Below, one piece after another: positions 7,894 through 16,603 of a DNA stretch of 64,000 nt; the first letter of the stretch is position 1, and the number at the start of each line of letters is the position of its first letter. Location: NCBI GenBank assembly GCA_900129675.1, contig FSRD01000001.1, positions 3,523,501-3,587,500 of the forward strand, read 5' to 3'. Under the pieces are notes generated by a model. It searched no databases. It saw only the letters and a list, made by a program, of their open reading frames with translations, and had not been told where the DNA came from. This stretch comes from Bradyrhizobium erythrophlei (GTDB lineage: Bacteria; Pseudomonadota; Alphaproteobacteria; Rhizobiales; Xanthobacteraceae). Made by a program: the position numbers and the translations under genes.

Positions 7894-9157
7894 TCAGGCG
7901 GCCTCGGCGAGTTTGTAAGACCAAGTATGGATAACCGGATGCCGATTGACGTCCTTGATGCCGAACATGATGCGTTCCTTGAGTTCCTGTTTTGATGCTA
8001 CGCGGATGTGGCGCAGGACGGAGCGGGCGAACTTGGAGAAGAAGCCCTCGATGAGGTTGAGCCACGAGCCGTGTTTGGGCGTGAAGGTGAACGCGAAGCG
8101 GCCGCTCGGTTGAGTAGCGAGCCAAGCTTGGGTTTCTCGGGAGATATGTGCCGAGTGGTTGTCCAGGATCAGCTTGATCGCTGTACCGGCCGGGTAAGCG
8201 GCATTGAGAAGTTTGAGGAATTCAATGAACTCGCGACTGCGGTGGCGGTCTTTGACCAGGGCGTGGACCTTGCCGGTGAGCAGGTCAATCCCAGCCAGCA
8301 GGCTGAGCGTGCCATGGCGCTTGTACTCATGATCGCGCGAGAATGTCGCGTAGGTGCCAGGCACGGGCGGCAAATCCGGCGATGTGGTCGCGATCGCCTG
8401 GATTCCCGGCTTCTCATCGTAGGAGACGATCGCTACCGGTTTGCCCGGTTTCTTAGGCTTGCTCTTCGCCTTGGCCGCGGCCTTTTTCAGGACCTGAACC
8501 TCGCGATAGACGCACAGGACCTCCGCCATCTTCTGTTCGAACTCGGCGTCGCGGCGTTCCAGATAGTAACGCACCTTATGCGGCTTGACTTCCTCCTGGC
8601 CGAGAATCTTGCACACCGTGCCTTGGACAAGATTGGCGAGACATCCGTGTCCCGCCGCCGCCCCGTGCTCACGCGCATGGCGCGCCAGCAGATGCGTCGT
8701 CCACAACTCGTGCGGATAGCCGTGATCCTTGGCCTTGTCACAGGCCAACGACACCAGCCAGGCCTTGGCCTCCGGCGTAATCGATGGCTCCTTGCCCGGT
8801 CGGGGGCGATCATCAAGCGCCATCAATGGCCCATAGGCCAGTGCCCGCTCGATGCAGCGTTGGACCGTCTGATGATGCACGCCCAACCGTTGTCCCACGG
8901 CAAAAAAAGATGGGTTCTCGCGATAAGCCAGAAGCATTTGCGCACGCTCCACCCGGCTCGCCGGCTCGGTTCGAGACCGCGAAAGGGCCACCAACCGCGC
9001 GACCTCCTCATCCGTCATCGCCACCTCAAGCGCTTGTCGCCATGTCGCCATGATGTCTCTCCTCGTTCAGCTCTTCTCAAACGAGGAATCCGCCAACATC
9101 CTTCCGGTTCCATGGTTCGCGCTTCATCGATGCCGGTTTCATGGAATCGGTCGTCTA
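7864..9157 (-). mobile_element. IS630-family insertion sequence (ends tentative)
   Basis: The transposase at 7894-9051 defines the element. Its ends are tentative: a TA inside CTAG occurs at both 7864-7865 and 9156-9157, as expected for TA-targeting IS630 elements. The inward sequences TAGGTCAGCGTTTCCTTGG and TAGACGACCGATTCCATGA are only partly similar inverted repeats. Confidence 0.5.
7894..9051 (-). CDS. IS630-family transposase
   Basis: The 385-residue protein starts with helix-turn-helix segments (LGVHHQTVQRCIERAL). A DDE catalytic core follows: VSYDEKPGIQAI (first Asp region), LILDNHSAHISRET (second Asp) and HGSWLNLIEGFFSKFAR (Glu). This order is diagnostic of IS630/Tc1-type transposases, which insert at TA. 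The gene appears complete, with no frameshift. The long open frame on the opposite strand is a shadow of it. Confidence 0.93.
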   Translation of the reverse strand: MATWRQALEVAMTDEEVARLVALSRSRTEPASRVERAQMLLAYRENPSFFAVGQRLGVHHQTVQRCIERALAYGPLMALDDRPRPGKEPSITPEAKAWLVSLACDKAKDHGYPHELWTTHLLARHAREHGAAAGHGCLANLVQGTVCKILGQEEVKPHKVRYYLERRDAEFEQKMAEVLCVYREVQVLKKAAAKAKSKPKKPGKPVAIVSYDEKPGIQAIATTSPDLPPVPGTYATFSRDHEYKRHGTLSLLAGIDLLTGKVHALVKDRHRSREFIEFLKLLNAAYPAGTAIKLILDNHSAHISRETQAWLATQPSGRFAFTFTPKHGSWLNLIEGFFSKFARSVLRHIRVASKQELKERIMFGIKDVNRHPVIHTWSYKLAEAA

Positions 9158-9447
9158 GGCATCACCATTACCAGTACATACGCCCTCGTCACGATGGTGC
9201 TGATCCTGGCTTTTATGCGATGAGGCCGCCCATAATTTGTGAGCAGATTATTTCCCCGAAAAGACCGCTGTCGCTGGGACAGCCGCCTTCCGGCCTGGGT
9301 TCAAAAAATTAAGGGGTCGCCCGGGCAGCAGTATCAAACACCGGACTTGAGACTCTGTGGGAAAAAGCAGGTCGAAGTTATGCAATAATCGTGACGTTGC
9401 CGCGCGACACACACCTAAAATCGCCGGGAGCTAAGCGGGATTCGGGG
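9158..9447. other. non-coding stretch upstream of small genes
   Basis: No gene is evident. A segment at about 9397-9417 (GTGACGTTGCCGCGCGACACA) recurs in similar form at about 10723-10746 (GTGACGTTGCGAGAGCGACA), each time some 30-140 bases before a small gene. The pair could be a shared upstream element. Confidence 0.35.
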
Positions 9448-9666
9448 ATGGAGATGACCGACGAGCAGTTGGTGCGCCTGAGAGCACACAGCAACAACAT
9501 CCATCGCTATCGCCGATTGCTCAAGGGTAACCTGACCGAACACGAGCGGCAGTTCGTCGAAAGACGCCTAACGGAAGAACAGTCCGCGATGCAGGGGCTG
9601 ACGGCCAATGGCCTCCCGCTCGGTAAGATATCCTCTTCGAAAAGCGCGGCTGAACCGCACGCGTAA
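9448..9666 (+). CDS. small conserved hypothetical protein
   Basis: The 72-residue product MEMTDEQLVRLRAHSNNIHR... is highly charged and predicted helical. It carries LTEHERQFVERRLTEEQSAMQ in its second half. I recall close relatives in Bradyrhizobium genomes, all without a known role. The start could be ATG 9448 or ATG 9454 two codons later; a GCGGGA lies upstream. It heads a run of very small genes. Confidence 0.65.
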   Translation: MEMTDEQLVRLRAHSNNIHRYRRLLKGNLTEHERQFVERRLTEEQSAMQGLTANGLPLGKISSSKSAAEPHA

Positions 9667-9674
9667 AGCATCTG

Positions 9675-9963
9675 GTGGCCGGCAAAGGTTGGCGGCGCGC
9701 ATTTGAGGATCCGATCGAATTGCCGGACGGGCGCGTGCTCGTCACGCTGCACGACGCGGCGAACTTCATCACCGGTCTGCCGAAGAAGGAATCTGCGCTT
9801 CCGGAATGGAGGCGCTGATACTGGTGGTCGAGCATGCCGGCCCGACGATGTTCGCGAGCGTCGGCGTCATGCGGGCTTTGGACCGCGGCCACGTTCGCGA
9901 GTTCAATACTTCACGGAAGGATCCGCGTTGGGGCGCCGGAAGCTGAAACGAGATCAGCAATGA
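9675..9963 (+). pseudogene. frameshifted small conserved gene
   Basis: The frame from GTG 9675 reads AGKGWRRAFEDPIELPDGRV..ITGLPKKESALPEW and then stops. The expected continuation MEALILVVEHAGPTMFASVG..VMRALDRGH is in the next frame from about 9807. The C-terminal RRKLKRDQQ is in a third frame ending at 9963. Intact homologues I remember from Bradyrhizobium read through as one small protein of about 90 residues. Two small indels, near 9805 and 9930, have inactivated this copy. Confidence 0.6.
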
Positions 9964-10100
9964 CGGCCTGGATTTACGTCGATACCAGCAAGCAGGTTGG
10001 CGACCGCGATCACCTGAAGGTCTTTGCAAACGAGGACGCCGCGGAAACGTGGTTTCAGGAAAATGATCCGGAAGGCGTCGCGTTCGAATATGAGGAGTGA
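9960..10100 (+). CDS. small conserved acidic protein
   Basis: The 46-residue product MTAWIYVDTSKQVGDRDHLK... ends VAFEYEE. It is acidic and fits a small alpha/beta fold. Very similar short proteins are common in Bradyrhizobium and Rhodopseudomonas, with unknown function. The next gene begins inside its stop codon (GTGA at 10097-10100), so the two are translationally coupled. Confidence 0.7.
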   Translation: MTAWIYVDTSKQVGDRDHLKVFANEDAAETWFQENDPEGVAFEYEE

Positions 10101-10180
10101 ACCGCATCGGCCGGCGCACGATCTTCGCTATCATGCTGATCGTCGCGCTGGTGATAATGTGGAATCTGTTCGGCGGATAA
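10097..10180 (+). CDS. 27-residue single-membrane-span protein
   Basis: GTG 10097 overlaps the stop of the preceding gene, with GAGGA just ahead. The frame gives a basic N-terminus (NRIGRRT), one hydrophobic helix (IFAIMLIVALVIMWNLF) and stops at 10178-10180. That charge pattern predicts an N-in membrane peptide. Its role is unknown; coupling to the upstream acidic protein suggests a joint function. Confidence 0.5.
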   Translation: MNRIGRRTIFAIMLIVALVIMWNLFGG

Positions 10181-10448
10181 AAACAATCGCTCCCTGCAAT
10201 CGCCCTCAACGTGCCCGAATCATGGTCGCACTTGCGACGAGTCGGAGGCCGTGCTGCTGCTGCTGACAAATGCCTCTGGCTACCGCTCCATCGCGATTAG
10301 CCTCCAGCCCAGCGGTGGAGCGGTATTCTGTTGCGATCATCTGGGAACGTGCTGGAAAAATGAAGCTCCTACTGGGGGCGAGTTCGGACGCCGTGCTAGC
10401 CTGCGCGGAGCCGTCGGTGCATGCGGCCATCGCAGCGCCAATACCCGA

Positions 10449-10541
10449 TTAGCTAGGGCTGAAGATAATATAGAGCAGGATCACGGCCACGACGGCTGTC
10501 CAGCCGATTGACGTCGCGAGAGTCCGTACTTGCGTCGGCAT
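10449..10541 (-). CDS. 30-residue single-membrane-span protein
   Basis: The ATG at 10541 on the minus strand has a strong GGGAGGGG site eight bases upstream. The product MPTQVRTLATSIGWTAVVAV... continues LLYIIFSPS, a short soluble N-terminus followed by one hydrophobic helix reaching the C-terminus. It resembles tiny rhizobial membrane proteins of unknown role. The longer open frame to 10682 lacks a ribosome site. Confidence 0.55.
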   Translation of the reverse strand: MPTQVRTLATSIGWTAVVAVILLYIIFSPS

Positions 10542-10575
10542 CGGACGGCCCCTCCCGCAAATAAAACAAAACGAA

Positions 10576-10603
10576 GAGACCGCTGGCGCTGGACAGCGGC
10601 CTC
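10576..10603 (-). terminator. hairpin with T-rich tail on the minus strand
   Basis: GAGACCGCTG and CAGCGGCCTC form a ten-base imperfect stem around an eight-base loop. Read on the minus strand it is followed by a T-rich run (TTCGTTTTGTTTTATTT), as in a rho-independent terminator. It sits just upstream of the small membrane-protein gene. A related but poorer hairpin sequence lies near 9263-9290. Confidence 0.5.
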
Positions 10604-10885
10604 TTGAACCCAGCCTCAAAAATGGCTTCGAGATGAAATCCCTTGCCCTAGGTCCGCCATTATCAAACTCCGCATTCGCCACCCTGTGAAGTCAAAAGGG
10701 GCTCGACGATCAATGGAACAATTGTGACGTTGCGAGAGCGACACACCTAGAGCGTTCGCCGCGCCTTTTAGCGAGCCGGAAACGGCGGGATCATCGGCAA
10801 TGCACCGACGCCGCTACCACCAAATGGTCTGGACATTACCCGCACGGGAGCCCCCGCGGAATGGATCGCTAAGGGAGCGTAGCGC

Positions 10886-11053
10886 ATGAGTAAGCTCTCA
10901 CGCATCGAAGTCGTTCGTAGGATCGCCATCATGCGGCTGATGAAGGTCGGTGAGTCTTGGCCGGATTTTCTCCAAGATGATCCTCACGGGTGGAATTGGG
11001 GTCAGCCGCTGGCAGAAGGGAAGGGCACTCCCATTGCTGTCTCACTTCACTAA
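10886..11053 (+). CDS. small hypothetical protein, 3' end formed by a repeat
   Basis: ATG 10886 with GGGAG upstream starts a 55-residue frame: SRIEVVRRIAIMRLMKVGES..WPDFLQDDPHGWNWG, ending at 11053. The first part looks like a real helical coding sequence. The last residues (IAVSLH) come from the repeat that begins at 11036, so the original C-terminus has probably been replaced. No family is recognised. Confidence 0.4.
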   Translation: MSKLSRIEVVRRIAIMRLMKVGESWPDFLQDDPHGWNWGQPLAEGKGTPIAVSLH

Positions 11054-11084
11054 TTTGATTCGGTACATGAGACAGTGAGACAGC
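11036..11084 (+). repeat. MITE-end-like repeat, copy 1
   Basis: The 49-bp unit begins GCTGTCTCA and ends TGAGACAGC, so it is itself an inverted repeat. A second copy lies at 11331-11384; the two share ATTTGATTC.GTACATGAG and the terminal repeats. They flank a ligD-like fragment in direct orientation. Confidence 0.7.
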
Positions 11085-11152
11085 AAACTCTTTTGAATGG
11101 GGTAAGCTGCCGATGCTGGCGGCATCCGCGTCATTGAGCTGGACTCGATATT

Positions 11153-11325
11153 CCCGGTCAAGCCATCATCGACGGGCAGGTGGTCGTCATCCATGAAGGC
11201 CGGACTAATTTCTCCGAACTGCAGGCCGAACTCGCCGCCGGCAGGCAGGGCAGACTGGTCTATTATGCCTTCGACCTTCTGTGCGGGGACGACGACCTTC
11301 GGAAGCTCCCGAGGGAAGAGCGCTC
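11153..11325 (+). pseudogene. fragment of an ATP-dependent DNA ligase gene (LigD-like)
   Basis: The frame here encodes AIIDGQVVVIHEGRTNFSEL followed by QAELAAGRQGRLVYYAFDLL and LRKLPREER. This matches the nucleotidyl-transferase domain of bacterial LigD (DGE..V..DGR..F..LQ..L......LVYYAFDLL..DG.DLR.LPL.ER). Only about 55 codons remain, with no start or stop of their own. Both sides run into the GCTGTCTCA repeats, so the fragment sits between two repeat copies. Confidence 0.65.
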
Positions 11326-11330
11326 CCCTT

Positions 11331-11384
11331 GCTGTCTCAATTCGATTCACTGATTTGATTCAGTACATGAGACAGTGAGACAGC
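11331..11384 (+). repeat. MITE-end-like repeat, copy 2
   Basis: This 54-bp copy has the same GCTGTCTCA ... TGAGACAGC ends as the copy at 11036. It carries a few extra bases near its left end, which makes it probably closer to the complete form. Confidence 0.7.
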
Positions 11385-12045
11385 CCTCCCTTTGAACAAT
11401 TCTAACAACGGTGCCCGCGTTTGGAGCTGAGGTGCTCAGTTCGGAAGCGGTAGAGAACCTGTTCCCCACCATTACCGAACCGGTTCCGCCTCAGTAGCCT
11501 CCTAGGAGATCGGCAAATGCACTGCCGAATGTCCGCTATTGGGGAACAGCAGAAAACATCTGCTCGCGGTGAGTAGTTCGCCTTTTGACCCATAAGCGAC
11601 GTCTGCCACTTGCGTAACTACCGCTTCGTCCTGGCAGCCGACATTGACAGTAGTTAAGTTAAAAACACCGCGGCCGGTGCCCTTTGCCACCAAAAGCGAA
11701 TATCCTATGGCAGCGTTGGTCGGCGCGCTAGGACGGCGTGTTCACGCATGCACTCATTCCGTACTTCGAGGATTGGTCCGGGGGTGGGCAACTCGGCGTC
11801 CGTGGCGGGAGCGAAGGCGCAAGAGCGTTTGATATTGCAGGTTTGTGGCTCGCGCTGAGGGCGGGATAGCATGACGTGCGGCCGCTCGGGGCAACGTCAC
11901 TGTCGCTTCTCGCCTCTCCAGCATGGCGGCGCCAGCAGAGGCGCTGATCACGGCCTATGTAATCGGTCGTCATTCAGCCCGTCTTGCGGCCTAGGGCGCG
12001 CGAGTATTCGGGTGTTCTTGAACCCAACTGCGACGGAGAAGATTC
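11385..12045. other. intergenic region with a dispersed repeat
   Basis: No gene is convincing here. Bases 11534-11600, read in reverse complement, contain GGGTCAAAAGGCGAACTACT followed by a segment around AGATGTTTTCTGCT. Nearly the same sequence occurs at 39769-39825, so this is a dispersed rhizobial intergenic repeat. The last 25 bases carry the ribosome site of the next gene. Confidence 0.5.
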
Positions 12046-13956
12046 ATGGTGAGTCAGCAGACCGGGAATTTCGGATCATGGATCTCCCCCATCACAGCCG
12101 ACGCGGCCGTGGCCGAAACCAGGTCACTCTCGGAGCCGCGGATTGACGGCGACAATATCTACTGGATCGAGGGGAGACCCCTCGAGAAGGGCCGCAACGT
12201 CGTGGTGGCCAGAGCCGCCGACGGCACGATCAGAGACATTACGCCGTCCCCCTTCAACGTGAGATCGCAGGTCTATAGTTACGGTGGGGGCGCCTATGCC
12301 GTCAGCAACAACGTCGTGTATTTCGTCAATTTCGGCGACAATCAAATCTACCAACAGGTCGCGGGCGGCGCGCCGACGAAAATCACGTCTAGTGCCAAAA
12401 GCTTGTTTGCAGATATTTGCGTCGACGCCGCACGAAATCGACTGATCGCAATAAGGGAGGAGCATCCAAACGGTGACGTCATCAAAGCGATCCATACGCT
12501 GGTCGCCATCGACATCGCTACGGGCCGCGAAGCAACGCTCGATAGCGGATGGGACTTCTACTCGTCGCCGACGCTCAACGTGGATGGGTCAAGACTTGCG
12601 TGGCTGAGCTGGCAACATCCAAACATGCCGTGGACTTCCACTTATCTGAATGTAGCAGGTCTCGATCAGGCGGGCACGCTGACAGACAAGCAAATCGTCC
12701 AAGGCGGTTCCGAATCGTTATTTCAACCCCAATGGTCGCCAGACGGGAGGCTTTACTTCATTTCAGACCGCACGGATTTCTGGAACCTATACCGTTGGAA
12801 CGCCTCCGGCGTGGAGCGGGTCCTAGCTCGAGACGCGGAATTCGGTGTCCCTCAGTGGCAACTCGGTCTTTCAACCTACGCGTTTACGTCACCAGACATT
12901 CTGATCTACTCGTTTGTCCAAAACGGCACATGGCGCCTGGGCTGGTTAGAAATACCGACACTGATCGCTCACGACTATCCGATGGAATTTTCCTCCTTGT
13001 CGGGTGTGCATGCGTCGGCAACAACCGTAGTGCTGCGTTGTGCCACAATGACCTCGCCGCCGGCAATCGCGACCGTCGATGTGAACACGGGAGCGGTTTC
13101 GCCGATCAAGCTTTTGGTTCCATCAGACAGCTTGCAAAAATTCCAAAACTACTTTTCGACGCCGCAACCGATCGAATTTCCGACTAGCAACGGCGACATC
13201 GCCCACGCCTTTTATTATCGTCCGTACAATACGGACTGGCGGGCGCCAGCTTCGGAAAGACCTCCCTTGCTCGTGAAGAGCCACGGCGGGCCGACCACCG
13301 CGACCGATTCGGCGCTCAATTTTTCGGTACAATTCTGGACCAGTCGGGGATTCGGTGTTCTTGACGTGAATTATCGCGGAAGCACCGGGTATGGAAGGAA
13401 ATACCGGGAAAAGCTTTACGGTCAGTGGGGTGTTATTGACGTCGTGGATTGCATTTCGGGCGCGAAATTCCTTGCCGCTCGTGGCGATGTCGACGGAGGA
13501 AGGTTGGCGGTCACGGGCGGCAGCGCTGGCGGCTATACGACGTTGTGCGGGCTCACTTTTCATACCGAATTTGCCGTCGGTGCGAGCTACTACGGAATCA
13601 GTGATCTGGTCGCACTCGCCACCGAGACTCATAAATTCGAGCTGCATTACACCGACTGGCTTATCGAGCCGTTTAGGCCGAACAGCGCACTTTACTACGA
13701 CCGTTCGCCGATCAATTTCACCGATAGGCTGTCCGCTCCAGTGATATTCCTCCACGGTAAGGACGATCAGGTCGTGCCGATCAATCAGGCTCAAAGGATG
13801 TATTCGGCGCTTCAACGCCGAAATATCCCGACCTGTCTGCTTATATTCCAGGACGAGAAGCACGGATTTCGTCAGTCGGCACATCTTCGCCAGGCGCTTG
13901 AAGCGGAGCTTCTGTTCTATTCCATGAACCTGACACGGGCTCCGCTTACATCGTGA
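12046..13956 (+). CDS. S9-family serine peptidase (prolyl oligopeptidase/acylaminoacyl-peptidase-like)
   Basis: The 636-residue enzyme should cleave short peptides or acyl-peptides in the cytoplasm; no signal peptide is visible. The first 370 residues show repeated WSPDG/LYFISDRTDFWNLYRW-type blades of a beta-propeller. The C-terminal alpha/beta-hydrolase domain starts about residue 385. It carries the nucleophile in GGSAGG (Ser about 493), the acid in HGKDDQVVP (Asp about 574) and the histidine in DEKHGF (His about 606), so the triad is complete. GGAGAAG precedes the ATG. The gene stands alone, with IS110 downstream. Confidence 0.9.
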   Translation: MVSQQTGNFGSWISPITADAAVAETRSLSEPRIDGDNIYWIEGRPLEKGRNVVVARAADGTIRDITPSPFNVRSQVYSYGGGAYAVSNNVVYFVNFGDNQIYQQVAGGAPTKITSSAKSLFADICVDAARNRLIAIREEHPNGDVIKAIHTLVAIDIATGREATLDSGWDFYSSPTLNVDGSRLAWLSWQHPNMPWTSTYLNVAGLDQAGTLTDKQIVQGGSESLFQPQWSPDGRLYFISDRTDFWNLYRWNASGVERVLARDAEFGVPQWQLGLSTYAFTSPDILIYSFVQNGTWRLGWLEIPTLIAHDYPMEFSSLSGVHASATTVVLRCATMTSPPAIATVDVNTGAVSPIKLLVPSDSLQKFQNYFSTPQPIEFPTSNGDIAHAFYYRPYNTDWRAPASERPPLLVKSHGGPTTATDSALNFSVQFWTSRGFGVLDVNYRGSTGYGRKYREKLYGQWGVIDVVDCISGAKFLAARGDVDGGRLAVTGGSAGGYTTLCGLTFHTEFAVGASYYGISDLVALATETHKFELHYTDWLIEPFRPNSALYYDRSPINFTDRLSAPVIFLHGKDDQVVPINQAQRMYSALQRRNIPTCLLIFQDEKHGFRQSAHLRQALEAELLFYSMNLTRAPLTS

Positions 13957-14606
13957 TGTCACGGCAGAGCACTCGAGCATTCGGCGCGATACCGGCCACA
14001 CTACCCCCTGGTGGCTCCTTCGTCCTTGGCGGCCGAAGTCCGCCGTTCTGGTGATGTCGCGTTCTGGCCCTAATGCGAAGTCCGGGCGGGTTCTGAAATA
14101 GTCGGCTTGTCGGGGTGGTCCGGAAGCGGCTGGCCGTCAATCCGACCGGCCCTTTTGACCCGAATGTATGGTCCGGCCGCGCGTTGCAAGAAGATTTCGT
14201 CGAATTGGCGGCGGCGGTCTTGCATCAATGTATCCGGCCTCTGATTGGAGCGCGTTGTGCTCCGGGCCATCATGGATATCAGCGCGCGTGCGTTCTAATT
14301 AGCGGACAGGCCTCGATCGGGCCATTCGGGTCACCAGTGTTCGCACGCGCTCGGAAGACCGAACCTCCATCTCGTCTCATCCTCTCGCAGACCTCGGCTG
14401 GAAACTGTTGATAGGGTTACGTCATCGCTTGCTCCTCGTATCGCGCAGTTCCTTTGTTCGAGCCAAGGGCCGTTCCTTCGTCCCGGCCCGCAGAACGTCG
14501 ATCGCGTCGCGCGCAGGGGCGGTCAAGGCCGGCCGTCGCGCTTGGCTTGCGGCGGGCGCCGGCGTTGCCAGGCCGCGCCTTGACCGCGCCGAGCACGGCG
14601 CGAGGA
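13957..14606. other. intergenic region before the IS110 transposase
   Basis: I see no supportable gene. It includes short rhizobial repeat-like words (GCGAAGTCCGGGCGGGTTCT near 14077; CCCTTTTGACCCGAATGTA near 14150). It probably also includes the downstream non-coding end of the IS110 element, whose boundary I cannot fix because these elements often lack inverted repeats. Confidence 0.4.
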
Positions 14607-15671
14607 TCACGCGGGTCGGACGCCTGCATCGTCGGTCCTCGTCAGCTCGAAGGCGCGTCCTTTGGCCAGCACCGCCCAGGCGATCCGGGCAAGCTTGTTG
14701 GCGAGCGCGATCGCCAGCACGTTGTGGTGCAACCGCCTCTTGGCGGCTTCGATCCAGGATTTGAGCCCGTAACGTTCCCAGTCCTTTATCCTGACCAGCA
14801 CAACCCATGCCGCCTGCACGAACAGAACGCGCAGGTAGCGATTGCCGCGCCTCGAGATTTTGCCGAGGATCGTGCGGTCTCCCGTCGAGATCTGCTTGGG
14901 CACCAGTCCGAGCCAGGCGCCGAAGTCGCGGCCTTTGGAGAATACGTCTCCAGTGCCGATCGCGGCCACCATGGCGCTCGAAATGATCGGCCCGATGCCG
15001 GGCACCGTCATCAGGCGCGAACATGCCTGATCCTGACGGGCCAGGGCTTCGATCTCGCCGGAGAGGCCATCGATACGCTGATCCAGCCGGCGCCAGTCGC
15101 CTGCCAACTCCTCGATGACACGCAACATGCGGAGCGACAGGGCATCGGTGCGCGTTGCAAGGATGGTGGGCAGCTCCTTGCGCAGGAAGCCGATCCCCTG
15201 GCGCACGGCGATCCCGCGTTCCAGCATGAAGGCGCGAATCTGATTGATGATACCGGTGCGTTGCGAGACCAGCCGCTCGCGCACCCGATGCAGCGCTTGC
15301 AGATCCAGTTGCTCCGCGGTCTTGGTCGCCACGAACTTCATCGTCGGGCGCTGCACGGCTTCGGCAATCGCTTCGGCATCATTGAAGTCGTTCTTCTGTC
15401 CTTTGCTATAGGGGCGGACATATTTGGCCGGCATCAACCTGGCGTCGTGACCAAGCGATGCGAGTTTGCGGCTCAGGTGATGGGCGCCGACGCAGGCTTC
15501 CATGCCGATCAGGCAAGGTGGTATATTGGCGAGCCGCGCCTCCACTTGGCCACGCGACCACTTTTGCCGCAGCACGATGGCGCCGCGCGCATCGTGGCCC
15601 ACGACGTGGAACGAGTTCTTGCCGATATCGATGCCGATCACGGCGATCGCGGTATTGGGTGTCTGAGACAT
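14607..15671 (-). CDS. IS110-family transposase
   Basis: The 354-residue protein has the IS110 layout: an N-terminal DEDD catalytic domain (VIGIDIGKNSFHVVG with the first Asp, CLIGMEACVGAHHLSR with Glu, GQKNDFNDAEAIAEA with two Asp) and a C-terminal Transposase_20 domain (RLMTVPGIGPIISSAMVAAI, FGAWLGLVPKQ, ISRRGNRYLRVLFVQAA). The start is ATG 15671; a longer frame to 15731 lacks a ribosome site. It appears complete. The long plus-strand frames over this region are shadows. Confidence 0.93.
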   Translation of the reverse strand: MSQTPNTAIAVIGIDIGKNSFHVVGHDARGAIVLRQKWSRGQVEARLANIPPCLIGMEACVGAHHLSRKLASLGHDARLMPAKYVRPYSKGQKNDFNDAEAIAEAVQRPTMKFVATKTAEQLDLQALHRVRERLVSQRTGIINQIRAFMLERGIAVRQGIGFLRKELPTILATRTDALSLRMLRVIEELAGDWRRLDQRIDGLSGEIEALARQDQACSRLMTVPGIGPIISSAMVAAIGTGDVFSKGRDFGAWLGLVPKQISTGDRTILGKISRRGNRYLRVLFVQAAWVVLVRIKDWERYGLKSWIEAAKRRLHHNVLAIALANKLARIAWAVLAKGRAFELTRTDDAGVRPA

Positions 15672-15900
15672 GGCGTGCTCCTTGTCTTTGGCGCCCCTTG
15701 CCAGCTTCGCTTGCTGGCGGGGCAGGAGCACGGCCGGACCATCCCATTAACGGTCATGGCGCTCCTTCCAAATTTGTCCCGGAAAAGCCAGAGCAACGAA
15801 GGAGCATGCGATCGAGAAGCATGGGCGTAGGCGAGTTAAACCGAAAGGCTTAAGGTACATTTCGCAGCACAGGGCGGATGCCAGTCATCGGGAGGCCTCT

Positions 15901-16356
15901 ATGCCGGAGATCAACACCAGGTTTCTATTCACGCTCGCTCTCAAAATTCAAGTATCCAGTCTGGGCGATACTCCCTACGGTCGCCGACGCATGTTTCATT
16001 TTGATGGCGGCAGCTTCGACGGACCGAAGCTTAAGGGCAAGGTGTTGCCAGGCGGCGGTGGTTGGTTGCTGATCCGCCGCGACGACGTGATGGAGGTGGA
16101 CGCGCGGTTGATCCTTGAGACCAACGACAACCATCAAATCTACGCGGCCTGGAAGGGACTTCGCCATGGTCCGAAAGAAGTCATGGACCGCCTTTATCAA
16201 GGCGAGATTGTCGACCCGGGAGCCTACTATTTCCGCACCACACCTTACTTCGAGACGAGTTCAGAACAGTACAGTTGGATGAACCGCATCTGCTCGATCG
16301 CCAGCGGCTCGCTTTCTGCGAATGCACGAATGCTAGATGTTTTTCAGGTGTTGTAG
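15901..16356 (+). CDS. DUF3237 domain protein
   Basis: The 151-residue protein matches DUF3237 over its whole length: FTLALKIQVSSLGDTPYGRR near the start, then FDGPKLKGKVLPGGGGWLL, MEVDARLILETNDNHQIYA and PGAYYFRTTPYFETSS. DUF3237 proteins form a small beta-barrel and have no established reaction; some sit in aromatic or steroid degradation loci. No partner gene is nearby, because IS110 lies upstream and a decayed gene downstream. Confidence 0.82.
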   Translation: MPEINTRFLFTLALKIQVSSLGDTPYGRRRMFHFDGGSFDGPKLKGKVLPGGGGWLLIRRDDVMEVDARLILETNDNHQIYAAWKGLRHGPKEVMDRLYQGEIVDPGAYYFRTTPYFETSSEQYSWMNRICSIASGSLSANARMLDVFQVL

Positions 16357-16603
16357 TCGATGAATCAAACGTCGCTGTTGGCCAAATGCGAAGTCCGATC
16401 CGGCGTTGAGATTGTCTGCTTATCGGGCAGACAGAAGTGCCTGGCGCAAGGCCAGAACAGCGCAACTGACCATTAGCCGACCTTGGTCATTTCAGTGATG
16501 TATCCCGTTTGGAATGCTGACGTGGTTCAGCTTCCTCGGCAGTCTGGGTTCGCGAAGTGGAGAACTGGAAATTGATCGCTCGCCAGCAGTCCATATCGAC
16601 AGG

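Noticed and set aside
8008-9312. 434-codon plus-strand frame over the IS630 transposase
   Set aside because: The opposite strand encodes a complete DDE transposase with all motifs; this frame has no recognisable domain.
14454-15830. 458-codon plus-strand frame over the IS110 transposase
   Set aside because: Shadow of the DEDD transposase; composition and lack of start signals argue against coding.
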